Part shown: piece by piece, positions 7,170-15,042 of the stretch
Position numbering within the stretch: position 1 is the stretch's first letter
How the letters are laid out: each line of letters starts with the position of its first letter
NCBI RefSeq assembly: GCF_024448505.1
Contig: NZ_JAMOHV010000013.1
Coordinates: forward strand, 62,001-126,000
Direction: 5' to 3'
Source: Stutzerimonas degradans
GTDB lineage: Bacteria > Pseudomonadota > Gammaproteobacteria > Pseudomonadales > Pseudomonadaceae
Length of the DNA stretch: 64,000 nucleotides
The notes under the pieces: model-generated
What the model saw: only the letters and a program-made list of their open reading frames with translations
The model's database searches: none
What the model was told of the DNA's origin: nothing
Translations under genes and position numbers: made by a program

Positions 7170-10100
7170 TTACGGCTGGCTGTCCGGATGGGTCTGTTCA
7201 TCGGCCCAGAAGGGTCGATTGGTTTTGCTGAACTCGGGTTTATCATGCCGATCAGGGTTGTAACGCAGGACATCGGTCGGCAGCGGCGCCGGGAAGGCCC
7301 AGGTACGATCCTCACCTTGCAGGATTACCTGCGCGCGCACGGCCAGGGTGTAAGTCTGCCATCGATGTGGCGGCGTGCGAGGCATGCTCTGCGAAACCGG
7401 TACCTCGTAGAACAGTTCCAGGGCATCGGGGTACAGGCGCTGGGCCAGGGGTTGGATAGGGCTGAGGCTATGGCTGCTGGATTGCGTCATGTCTCGTGGG
7501 CTGAGGCGGTGGCTGCTGCTACGCAGTTGGCTGACCGCACTGATATTGGCGCTGCCGAGGGTGGCGGCGAGCCCGGGCAGGTTGCTTTCGATACGCACCT
7601 GGGTATTTGAACGACGCATCGCATGGTATTCGGCGGGGTCGAGCAGGCCCATGGCGCCGCTACAGCGTGCTTGCTTCGGGTTGGCGCCGATGCGGATACG
7701 AATACAGGCAAACAGGCTGACCAGGCGGTAGAAGGCCTCCTGCGGGTCGTTCCAGAGGTGAGATACCTCGTCGCTTCGGTTATTGCCGAAGGGGCCGTTG
7801 GTCAACCACTCCTCGATAGGGCTGTCGTCCAGCCACCACACTAGCGCTGCACCCGCCAGAATCAGCAGCAGGGTAGCCCAGCCAACCGGGCCCAGGCCCA
7901 GAAAGGTAGCGCCGCTGGCGGTGAAGAAGCCGCCGACTACCCCGACCAGGCCGCCCGCGGCCATCAGCCCGTAGCCCCAGGCAGCGTCGTCGCCCAGGCT
8001 GGCTTCATGCATTGCGTCGTAAATGCTGATACCGACGAAGAGCGTGCCGGCGAAGGATTGGAAGGCCAGTTTGCCGGTTATTTCTGTGATCAACTTCTGG
8101 CCAAACACCTCAGCCACTTTGGGTGGAATTCTTAGTACCACTCTTTCGGCGTACTTGGTCTGAAAGCTCTGTACCAGCGGGTGGTTATGCACGGTTTTAT
8201 CGGCTAGGAACTCCATTGCTAGAACAAGATCGACACCAGAGCTAAAGATTCCGGTAGCGCCTCTAAGCATTCCCTTATTACGTGCATTCGCACTGAAAGC
8301 CTCGAACTCCGCCTGCACATTAAAAAACTCCAGAATTAACACGCCAGCCGGAAAGGCCTTGGAGCCGAGCAGACCGCGTGCGCTTCGGCGCCAGCCGCGC
8401 TCTTGTTGGGCCAACCGTTCTTGCGCCTGTTTCAGGGCGTTGTTGGCTTCGCTCAGGCGGCCACGGGCGGCTTCCCGGCGCTCTCGTGCCTGCTGAAGAT
8501 CGTTTTGGATACGCAGTTCTTCGGCAATCTGCCGGTTCAGCGCACTGATCAGACGGGCAGTGCGGTGGTTCTTGGGGATGGCCAATAACAACAGCTCTTG
8601 TGCCTGCTGGTCGATGCCGGCCCGATTGGCCGTAAGACCATTGCTGCTGGCCAGTAACTGACCCTCCATATCCAGCAGTTCACCAAAGATCCGACGCGCG
8701 TTTTGCGTTGCCGCTGGGAGGTCAGTCAAACCGAAGAAGTAGTAGTTCTTCTGGTTAGCGGCCGTGCGGCGAATGAACACCATTTCACCGAAGTCCTGCT
8801 GCAGCATGCTGCGCAGCATTTGCAGGTCCTTGGTATACAGCCGGTATTTTGCAGGAAATGCCTGGTTACCCAGTTCCTCTTTCAACACGCTGCTGCGTTC
8901 TTGCTCGTGGTGCAGGTCGCGCTCGTGATCATGCACGTCCAGCCGCCTGCGCCTGCTCTGATCTGCAGCCTGGGCGTGCTCTGTGCTTGCGCCACTCAAC
9001 CCTTTTTGCGCCTCCTTTAGGGCGCTGCTCAGGTTCTCCCATACGGTTATCAGCGCGGCAGCGCCGCTTTTGGCGGAAGGCAGGAGCAGGAAGTCCGGTT
9101 GCTGCATCAAGCCTGCGAGCGTGCTGCCTTCCAGAGTCGCCGGCTCTTCGCCGGGCGGTGCATTGAGCTGCGCCACCTGGTTCAACGCATCGGCACGATA
9201 ATGGCCTTCGCCGTTGTTCGGTGTTTGCACCGCTTGATAGGGCTTGAGCAGGGTGTCGTCGTTCGCCTCTGGCCACAACATCTGGTGCAGAGGCTGACTG
9301 GTGTTCTGCGCAATCTTGCATAGCAGTCTCCTGCCCGCGCTTGCGCGTGGTGCATCGCCTGCCGCCAGGAATGGGTCCTGTTGATCGGCCGTGCGCGCCA
9401 GGCAGACGAATAGCTGACTGCAAAGCTGGAAGGCGCCGGCATAATCGAGCCCCTCCAGGCAGAAATGATCGCCCAGTGCATGCTGGTTGGATACCTGGGC
9501 CAAGCAGGCGGCAAGGTTGTCCTGTGCGGCCTTGAGGCAGGTAGCGGCCAACAGGCGGGCAGAGTGGCCCGAGCACAGGTCGATCTGCTGGCGCCCCTCC
9601 TGGCTGACTTGGCTGATGAAGCGGTGCAGCGGGTTGCTCTGCCCACCAATCTGCGGCGGCACCATCATCCGCTGCAGTAACAATGCAGAAGCGTGGTGGG
9701 CGTGGAAGGTAGCGCGCTGCGCGCAGAGCTGCAGCACCCCCAGGGCCTGGTTGGTGCGCAGCAGCAGGTGGCGCATGCGGTAGAGACCATCATCCAGCAG
9801 GACACCGGCGATTTGGCGCCTCTTGGCGGTGGCCAGCATATCGGTCGCTGCTGGCGCGGCCTGCCAGTGTTCGCGTTCGTTTACCGCGCACACATGCTTG
9901 AGATCGTTCAGCGTTTCGCTCAGCTCGATTGTCCATGCGCCCGTTTCCGGGCGCAGGTCATCTAGCGTTTGCTGTGGATGGCTTGGCCCTGGGTTGGATT
10001 CACCGCGCTCGTGACGTTGATGAACCTGCTGAGCATACTGCTGGCTCTGCACGGGGTACTGGCCGCTCAGATCGTGCAGATACTTGAGCGGTTGATCGAA

Positions 10101-10943
10101 CAACCATTCACGAGCAGGGTCACGCAGACGATGGGCGGGGACATTGTGCAGGTAGAAGGCTTGCTGCTGGCTTGGAGCCCGGTAAGTGGTGTTGCCGAAG
10201 CTGCGTTCGGCCACGGCCAGGCCCAAGCGATTGCAACGGGCGCGACGCAGACGAGCGTTGCGCTCCATGGCGTTTAGGCGAACGGCAGGCCATTGCACCT
10301 CGGCATAAGCCACCTCGATATCCGGCGCCGCGCGGTTGTTCCATCTGGCGGGTAGCCAAATCTCGCTCAGCCCCTTGCCAGTGGCCGTGCGGGCGCCATC
10401 TCGAAAGTGCTCGCCATTGCGAACGTCACTCAGGCGTACGTCGTGATAAGTCACCTGCCCCTCAGCCTGACGAATCTCCAGTTCACGCCACACTTTGCCG
10501 CGATAGAACAGGTAGATGAAGCCGGGACGCACATGTACGGGGTATTCACGATGCTGGTGGTTGGCGCTGATACCGAGCATGGTGCTCATGGGTACTACAG
10601 GGACGATGCAGTTCCACTGCCGCTCACGCTGACGCGGGGTAGAGCGTGTGTCATCCATCAACGGCACGCGGATGGGGCTACCGCGTTCGGCCTCGATTTC
10701 CAGCCAGAGATGGCGCTTGGGTTGCTGCTGCCAATCCCAGATATGCAGGGTGCTGCTCCGCCGAGAATCAGCTACAAGCTCTTGTTTGGCCTGCTGGGTT
10801 AGCCACTCCTGCAGCTCATGATCGGTTTCGTCATAGATCACCACTCGCTGTTCCGGCGGGTGATCTTTGCCAATCACTTCGACGATCAGCTTGCCAGCTT
10901 CACAGGCCGGATTGCCGGACAGGCTCCCTACTTTGGCATTCAT
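7170..10943 (-). CDS. T6SS effector, VasX/BTH_I2691-like pore-forming family
   Basis: This 1257-residue protein starts at an ATG overlapping the stop of the DUF4123 gene by four bases (ATGA). The N-terminal region holds VHVRPGFIYLFYRGKVWREL, which resembles the domain shared by VasX and BTH_I2691-type effectors. Two charged, probably coiled-coil stretches lie near residues 640-700 and 790-850. Three hydrophobic segments lie near residues 955-1036, including GGLVGVVGGFFTASGATFLG and WATLLLILAGAALVWWL, followed by DDSPIEEWL; this layout fits a colicin-like membrane-permeabilising toxin. The order vgrG, DUF4123, effector, membrane protein supports delivery on the VgrG spike. Pore formation is inferred, not shown. 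Confidence 0.72.
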   Translation of the reverse strand: MNAKVGSLSGNPACEAGKLIVEVIGKDHPPEQRVVIYDETDHELQEWLTQQAKQELVADSRRSSTLHIWDWQQQPKRHLWLEIEAERGSPIRVPLMDDTRSTPRQRERQWNCIVPVVPMSTMLGISANHQHREYPVHVRPGFIYLFYRGKVWRELEIRQAEGQVTYHDVRLSDVRNGEHFRDGARTATGKGLSEIWLPARWNNRAAPDIEVAYAEVQWPAVRLNAMERNARLRRARCNRLGLAVAERSFGNTTYRAPSQQQAFYLHNVPAHRLRDPAREWLFDQPLKYLHDLSGQYPVQSQQYAQQVHQRHERGESNPGPSHPQQTLDDLRPETGAWTIELSETLNDLKHVCAVNEREHWQAAPAATDMLATAKRRQIAGVLLDDGLYRMRHLLLRTNQALGVLQLCAQRATFHAHHASALLLQRMMVPPQIGGQSNPLHRFISQVSQEGRQQIDLCSGHSARLLAATCLKAAQDNLAACLAQVSNQHALGDHFCLEGLDYAGAFQLCSQLFVCLARTADQQDPFLAAGDAPRASAGRRLLCKIAQNTSQPLHQMLWPEANDDTLLKPYQAVQTPNNGEGHYRADALNQVAQLNAPPGEEPATLEGSTLAGLMQQPDFLLLPSAKSGAAALITVWENLSSALKEAQKGLSGASTEHAQAADQSRRRRLDVHDHERDLHHEQERSSVLKEELGNQAFPAKYRLYTKDLQMLRSMLQQDFGEMVFIRRTAANQKNYYFFGLTDLPAATQNARRIFGELLDMEGQLLASSNGLTANRAGIDQQAQELLLLAIPKNHRTARLISALNRQIAEELRIQNDLQQARERREAARGRLSEANNALKQAQERLAQQERGWRRSARGLLGSKAFPAGVLILEFFNVQAEFEAFSANARNKGMLRGATGIFSSGVDLVLAMEFLADKTVHNHPLVQSFQTKYAERVVLRIPPKVAEVFGQKLITEITGKLAFQSFAGTLFVGISIYDAMHEASLGDDAAWGYGLMAAGGLVGVVGGFFTASGATFLGLGPVGWATLLLILAGAALVWWLDDSPIEEWLTNGPFGNNRSDEVSHLWNDPQEAFYRLVSLFACIRIRIGANPKQARCSGAMGLLDPAEYHAMRRSNTQVRIESNLPGLAATLGSANISAVSQLRSSSHRLSPRDMTQSSSHSLSPIQPLAQRLYPDALELFYEVPVSQSMPRTPPHRWQTYTLAVRAQVILQGEDRTWAFPAPLPTDVLRYNPDRHDKPEFSKTNRPFWADEQTHPDSQP

Positions 10944-11761
10944 CCTTGACTCTCCGAGGGGGCTGGTGTGGCTTCCAGCCAGGATTGCAGTTGCTGCAGA
11001 CGAAACTGCACCTGGCCCGATGCGATTTGGGGATGGCTTAAGTGCTGGGGATAAGTGAGCCGGGCTTCGAGGTATGCGCCCAGGCTCTTCTCGTCGTCGA
11101 ACCCAGAGGCAAGACCATGCTGCAGATAGCCCAAAATCTGGTTGAACTCAGCCTGTGAATGCTCCTGCCAGCGCTCATAGGCAAATGCCTCTAGTTGCTG
11201 CCGTTCGAGAGCAGCGATCTGCATTCTGTCGAGTATCAGCTTGCCTTTCGGCGGCGCCCCATGATTGGTCGACTCGCTCCGTAGGCTGCGCCAATGGCTG
11301 ATGTTCTCGCTGCGGTCTGCCCAGGTGGTGCCATGCCAGAACAACTGCTCGATGGGGCCTAGCCAAGTGATAACGGCCTCGGTCGCCGCAAAAAGGTAAC
11401 TGGCCACCTGTGGGTCGTAATAGCGCAGTATCCCCTTACGCTCACCTTCAAACTGCACAACCAGCATTGCGCGCAGATGGGACAACAGCTCATCAACTGG
11501 CCGCTCGGAACTCAACAACACGCCAGGCCATTGCTCTGGTGCTTGGCGATACGCAGTCAACCAGGCGCTATCCGGCGTCAGTTGTATCAGCCAAGGTCCT
11601 TGTTCGACATGAGCGCCCAGCTCGGTATCAGCAAACAGAGCTTCCGGTCGTGGATCAGGCTCTAGCTGGTAAATCCGCCGCAGCAACGGCTCATCCAATT
11701 CGAGCAGCATGAAGAGTGGGGTAGAAAGATTGGGAAGCCCTGCGAGTATCTGTACAGACAT
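10940..11761 (-). CDS. DUF4123 type VI secretion adaptor/chaperone
   Basis: This 273-residue cytoplasmic protein has the DUF4123 layout: an N-terminal half with GAHVEQGPWLIQLTPDSAWL and LLSHLRAMLVVQFEGERKGI followed by LRYYDPQV. Such proteins (TEC/Tap-1 type) load a cognate effector onto a specific VgrG and are not themselves secreted. It lies between vgrG and the large effector, which defines its likely client. The ATG at 11761 is used, with AGGGAG upstream; a TTG one codon earlier is possible. Spacing to the vgrG stop is three bases, and its own stop overlaps the effector start, so the three genes form one transcript. Confidence 0.85.
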   Translation of the reverse strand: MSVQILAGLPNLSTPLFMLLELDEPLLRRIYQLEPDPRPEALFADTELGAHVEQGPWLIQLTPDSAWLTAYRQAPEQWPGVLLSSERPVDELLSHLRAMLVVQFEGERKGILRYYDPQVASYLFAATEAVITWLGPIEQLFWHGTTWADRSENISHWRSLRSESTNHGAPPKGKLILDRMQIAALERQQLEAFAYERWQEHSQAEFNQILGYLQHGLASGFDDEKSLGAYLEARLTYPQHLSHPQIASGQVQFRLQQLQSWLEATPAPSESQG

Positions 11762-11764
11762 CAA

Positions 11765-13855
11765 TCAGCTCCCTAACTGAGCGGCATGACGACAAGGACA
11801 GTTGGTCAGCGGGCATTGCATTGGCGTACCGCCCCGAGGCTTCTGACACAACTCGATTAGCGGTGTATGGCTGAATCTCGCTTGCTTCAGTCGGTGTTCA
11901 AGCACAGCCCCAGGCACATCCGAATCTGTCGGCCTAACTTGCCCCGGCAATACCGGCGCCGCCCCCGATCCCTTTCCCGGACTTCCACCCGAGTTCATCC
12001 TGATCAGAGGCCCGACCATGGTGATGCCACCGCCGTCGAGCTTAATAAAGCTGCCACCAGCCTTGAAGGTCAGTTCGCTGCCCGCTTCGAGCACCACCTT
12101 GAGGCCGCTGGAGAGGTGAATTTCATTGCCCGCCTCGATGAACTGGCCGGCGCCGACCTTCAGGTGCTGACTGTTGCCGACATTCAGGTGATCGCTGGCG
12201 CGGACCTCGCTCTTGCGGTCGGCGTGAGTCGTGCGGTGTTCTTCGGCGCGGAATTCGCTGTAGCTGTTGGCTTCCACCCTGTCGTGACGTTCGTGGCCGA
12301 CGCGGATTTTCTGGTCGTGCTCGATGTTCTCGTCCCAGTCGCGCTGGGCGTGGAGATAGATCTGCTCGGTACCTTGGCGGTCTTCGATACGCAGTTCGTT
12401 GTAACCGCCACCGCCGGGGGAACTGAGGGTCTTGAACACCGTGCGGGTCTTGTTCGCCGGCAGGTCGTAGGGAACCTGGTGTTCCTTGTGGTACAGGCAG
12501 CCGGTGACCAGCGGTTGGTCGGGATCGCCTTCGAGGAAGGTGACCAACACTTCCATGCCGACCCGCGGAATGGCGATACCGCCGTAGCGGTCGCCGGCCC
12601 AGCTGGAGCTGACACGCAGCCAGCAGCTGGTCTTGTCGTCGGCCTGGCCTGCACGGTCCCAGTGGAACTGAACGCGCACGCGGCCGTATTCGTCGCAGTG
12701 GATTTCCTCGCCGGCGGGGCCGGTGACCACGGCGGTCTGGCTGCCGAGGATCTTGGATTTCGGATGGCTCAGCGGCGGGCGGAAGGGAATATCCCAGGGT
12801 GTGGCGGCGAACTGGTTGCGGTAGCCCTGTACGAAGCCGTCATGGCTATCGACATGACTGGTGATCGACTCCTCCAGCACCTGCGGCTGTTTGCCTTCAT
12901 GCAGCACTTCGGTGAGCAGCCAGAGTTGGTTCCAGTCGGCGCGGGGGTGCTTGCCCAGATCAAGGAAATGCCCGCTCGCCAGTCGCGGCTGGTCGCTGGC
13001 GCCTTCGGCCAGCTGATAGTCGTGGCGATGGCGCTCCAGCGCACGCTGCGACAGGTGCTTGCCGCGGGCACGCTCGGTGAAACGGCCGGGGTAGTCGTAG
13101 TCCTCGAGATCCGGCTGGAAGTCGCTGTGGAACGCGGCCTCCATGGTTAGGCGCGGCTTTTCGAAGTCGTAGTCGCGGCGCGTGACGCGACTGGTGCGGG
13201 TTTCCAGGCGCAGACCGAAGCGCTTGATTACCGGCTGGTCGGCGACCAGACCGCTGTCCTGCTGATAGGCCGTCGCGGCGAGCTTGGGGAAGACCGTCTG
13301 GTCGTCGCCGAAGACCAGCACATGGCCGGCCGTGCTGTGCTGGAAGTGATAGTGGATGCCCTCTTCCTCGCACAGGCGCTGGAGGAAGTGCAGGTCGGAT
13401 TCGTCGTACTGCACGCAGTACTCGCGCGGCGGGTAGATCACCGGGCCGAGCTGGAAGCGGTAGGCGTCGGCCTGGATACCGTGCTCCTCGAGCACCTGGG
13501 CAACGATCTGCGGCACGCTCAGGTGCTGAAAGATGCGCTGGTTGGTGCGATGGGCGAGATAGGCCAGCTGCGGTACGAGCGTGAGCCGATAACGGGTCAG
13601 GCGTTTGCCCGATTCACCCTGACCAGCCTGATGCACCAGCCCGTGGATGCCGCTACCGTCCGGCGCGAAGGCGAGAAAGGCCGGACGGTGCAGCAGGCTT
13701 TCCAGCTCCAGATCGGGCCGCTCGCTGACCAGCTCCAGGTCGAAGCGATAGGGCTGGCTGATGGCTTCGCGGCCCTGGAATTCGAGCACCTTGAAGTCGT
13801 GCTCGAAACCGTCAAAAGTGAGGCTGAAATGGGCCTGGTTGGCTGGGGCGAACAT
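11765..13855 (-). CDS. vgrG: Type VI secretion spike protein VgrG
   Basis: VgrG (TssI), 696 residues, forms the trimeric needle tip of the type VI machine. Residues 1-330 match the gp27-like hub (for example YCVQYDESDLHFLQRLCEEE). Residues 388-460 form the gp5-like OB fold with the diagnostic CWLRVSSSWAGDRYGGIAIP and VLVTFLEGDPDQPLVTGCLY. A beta-helix of repeats follows. The C-terminal tail ends with a small Cys-rich motif (CPLTNCPCR) that is absent from the core fold and could bind metal or the adaptor. The start at 13855 has AGGAGG upstream. No other secretion-machine genes are in the window, so this is an orphan spike gene. Confidence 0.95.
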   Translation of the reverse strand: MFAPANQAHFSLTFDGFEHDFKVLEFQGREAISQPYRFDLELVSERPDLELESLLHRPAFLAFAPDGSGIHGLVHQAGQGESGKRLTRYRLTLVPQLAYLAHRTNQRIFQHLSVPQIVAQVLEEHGIQADAYRFQLGPVIYPPREYCVQYDESDLHFLQRLCEEEGIHYHFQHSTAGHVLVFGDDQTVFPKLAATAYQQDSGLVADQPVIKRFGLRLETRTSRVTRRDYDFEKPRLTMEAAFHSDFQPDLEDYDYPGRFTERARGKHLSQRALERHRHDYQLAEGASDQPRLASGHFLDLGKHPRADWNQLWLLTEVLHEGKQPQVLEESITSHVDSHDGFVQGYRNQFAATPWDIPFRPPLSHPKSKILGSQTAVVTGPAGEEIHCDEYGRVRVQFHWDRAGQADDKTSCWLRVSSSWAGDRYGGIAIPRVGMEVLVTFLEGDPDQPLVTGCLYHKEHQVPYDLPANKTRTVFKTLSSPGGGGYNELRIEDRQGTEQIYLHAQRDWDENIEHDQKIRVGHERHDRVEANSYSEFRAEEHRTTHADRKSEVRASDHLNVGNSQHLKVGAGQFIEAGNEIHLSSGLKVVLEAGSELTFKAGGSFIKLDGGGITMVGPLIRMNSGGSPGKGSGAAPVLPGQVRPTDSDVPGAVLEHRLKQARFSHTPLIELCQKPRGGTPMQCPLTNCPCRHAAQLGS

Positions 13856-13990
13856 CCATGTTCCTCCTGTTCAGTCCATGTATCGGCGCAGGGGCGCTGC
13901 GGAGCGTCGATGTAGCACAGACCGGCCGCTCTGCAACACGCGCTGTACGCATTCCGCAACGGCAACCTCGGATTCTGTTCGGTGCTTCGC

Positions 13991-14023
13991 AAAAAGACGT
14001 TCGGCCAGGCAAGCCTGGCCGAA
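13991..14023 (-). terminator. Intercistronic terminator between hcp and vgrG
   Basis: An 11-base perfect inverted repeat (TTCGGCCAGGC at 14000-14010 and its complement at 14013-14023) is followed on the minus strand by five T (13991-13995). It lies just after the hcp stop, so it probably ends most hcp messages and lets only some read through to vgrG. This would match the need for far more Hcp than VgrG. Confidence 0.75.
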
Positions 14024-14039
14024 GCGGGTCCGCGGCAAA

Positions 14040-14558
14040 TCAGCCGGCGATCGGGGTGCGCCAGTCGTCGGAGCCGGAGGTGCCGGATACCTCGTGGGTC
14101 CAGACGATCTTGCGGTAGGTGAAGTACACGTCTTCCAGATGGGTGAAGTGCGACATGTTCGGGTCTTGGCAGTTGGGCATGCGCGACTGCACGTCGACGA
14201 TCACCGCGTCTTCCAGTTCGATGGTGAAGTAGTGTTCCTGGGTGCCGGTAGACGAGGTGCGGTACCACTCCAGACGGCACTTGTTCAGGCGCTCGCCGGA
14301 AGTCAGGGCGTTGAAGATCAGCGGCGACGACTTGTCGAACACCTTGGTGATCATCAGCGGCTTGTGCACGCGCTGTCCGGTCGGCTGGCCCGACTGCGGG
14401 TCACGCGGAATGATGACCTGGTGCTGGAAAGCCTGGACCAGAATCTGATCTTCGTGGCCTTCCTGGAAAATGTTACCCACCGAGTCCTCGGTGAAGGTGC
14501 CGGCAGTGATCAGGCCTTGCTTGGTGCCTTCCAGGGACAGGTACGCGGGTGTTGGCAT
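14040..14558 (-). CDS. hcp: Type VI secretion tube protein Hcp
   Basis: Hcp (TssD), 172 residues, forms the hexameric rings of the inner tube and is exported with VgrG. The sequence starts MPTPAYLSLEGTKQGLITAG and carries the typical VQAFQHQVIIPRDPQSGQPT and KVFDKSSPLIFNALTSGERL stretches. The start at 14558 follows AAGGAG; the longer reading to 14597 has no such site. It heads the hcp-vgrG-adaptor-effector-immunity group. A sigma-54-like sequence lies 48 bases upstream. It belongs to the 172-residue Hcp2/HcpB type often seen in orphan clusters. Confidence 0.95.
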   Translation of the reverse strand: MPTPAYLSLEGTKQGLITAGTFTEDSVGNIFQEGHEDQILVQAFQHQVIIPRDPQSGQPTGQRVHKPLMITKVFDKSSPLIFNALTSGERLNKCRLEWYRTSSTGTQEHYFTIELEDAVIVDVQSRMPNCQDPNMSHFTHLEDVYFTYRKIVWTHEVSGTSGSDDWRTPIAG

Positions 14559-14605
14559 GGGTGCTCTCCTTGCTGAATGAAATGCCGTAGTTGGCAATTC
14601 CTTGG

Positions 14606-14621
14606 TACAAACGCCATGCCA
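14606..14621 (-). promoter_or_regulatory. Sigma-54-like promoter upstream of hcp
   Basis: On the minus strand the sequence TGGCATGGCGTTTGTA matches the -24/-12 layout (TGGCAC, five bases, TTGCA) except that the -12 GC is GT. Its distance would give a leader of about 40 bases. RpoN control of hcp genes is known in pseudomonads. The imperfect -12 element makes this tentative. Confidence 0.35.
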
Positions 14622-14860
14622 GATCTGTAAATCACTTTAAATTCAATCAGTTATAAAAATATCAGCAGAACGTTTCGCGCCTTTGTGGAAGCGCATCACA
14701 AAAAACTGCGCAAGATCTGGCACAGCCGGCAGAAAACCTTGCGCAACTACTCGCACGCATCGTGCCGCAAGCGCTACACAGGCCTTTCCACAGAGTTATC
14801 CACAGAGGAGTGCGCCACTTCTTGCGCAGATGAATGACGACGCGAAGGTTTTTTCAAGGC
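14622..14860. other. Non-coding region between hcp promoter and small RNA
   Basis: I see no gene here. The part next to hcp (14625-14670) is AT-rich and may hold upstream promoter contacts. Three copies of a TTGCGCA-like heptamer lie further along (near 14707, 14741 and 14821). The DnaA-box repeats at 14785-14807 are described separately. A 105-codon open frame on the plus strand across this gap has no family features and no plausible ribosome site. Confidence 0.5.
14785..14807 (+). repeat. Tandem DnaA-box-like repeats
   Basis: The sequence TTATCCACA at 14796-14804 is a perfect match to the DnaA consensus TTATNCACA. A related TTTCCACA lies directly before it, so the motif TCCACAGAG occurs twice with a 12-base period. 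This could be a DnaA-binding site that titrates DnaA or regulates a neighbour; a single good box may also occur by chance. Confidence 0.45.
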
Positions 14861-14904
14861 AAAAAAAAACCTCGAACTTCATTGGGGGAGGGGGAAGTTC
14901 GAGG
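14861..14904 (-). terminator. Strong terminator of small RNA / polA
   Basis: An 11-base perfect stem (CCTCGAACTTC at 14870-14880 with GAAGTTCGAGG at 14894-14904) ends in nine T on the minus strand. The 13-base loop reads CCCCTCCCCCAAT in the RNA, which is complementary to Shine-Dalgarno sequences. It closes the small RNA and would also end polA transcripts. Confidence 0.85.
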
Positions 14905-14990
14905 TCCAAATCCGGACCGCTAGGGCGGGGTCCAGAGATCTGCCAACACTTAACACAACAAGGAGCATTGAAGGGCTTTTACACCCTTCG
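14861..14990 (-). ncRNA. Probable small RNA at the ErsA position downstream of polA
   Basis: The region right after polA shows the layout of a trans-acting small RNA of about 130 nt. A short 5' hairpin (GAAGGG/CCCTTC, 14970-14989) is followed by an open segment containing TGCTCCTTGT, then a GGACC/GGTCC hairpin, then a strong U-tailed terminator with a C-rich loop. P. aeruginosa carries the 132-nt, AlgU-dependent small RNA ErsA next to polA, and the size and C-rich anti-Shine-Dalgarno segments fit that. I could not compare the sequences base by base, so the identity rests on position and structure. Confidence 0.58.
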
Positions 14991-14996
14991 CATGCA

Positions 14997-15024
14997 TTGA
15001 CCATCGGGTTCCGCAATTGGTTCC
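14997..15024 (-). promoter_or_regulatory. AlgU/sigma-E-like promoter of the small RNA
   Basis: On the minus strand GGAACC (15019-15024) and TCAA (14997-15000) resemble the extracytoplasmic sigma-factor -35 (GGAACTT) and -10 (TCAAA/TCTGA) elements. The spacing is about one base long of ideal. The start would fall near 14990, at the foot of the 5' hairpin. It lies between the polA stop and the small RNA. Confidence 0.4.
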
Positions 15025-15042
15025 ACGGGCCGCGAAAAAAAC

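Noticed and set aside
14683-15000. Open frame of 105 codons in the hcp-polA gap
   Set aside because: It runs opposite the small RNA and through its terminator, has odd composition and no start signals.
15001-15040. GGTTCC-type sequence as a tRNA fragment
   Set aside because: No cloverleaf arms could be drawn; the sequence fits better as the small-RNA promoter.
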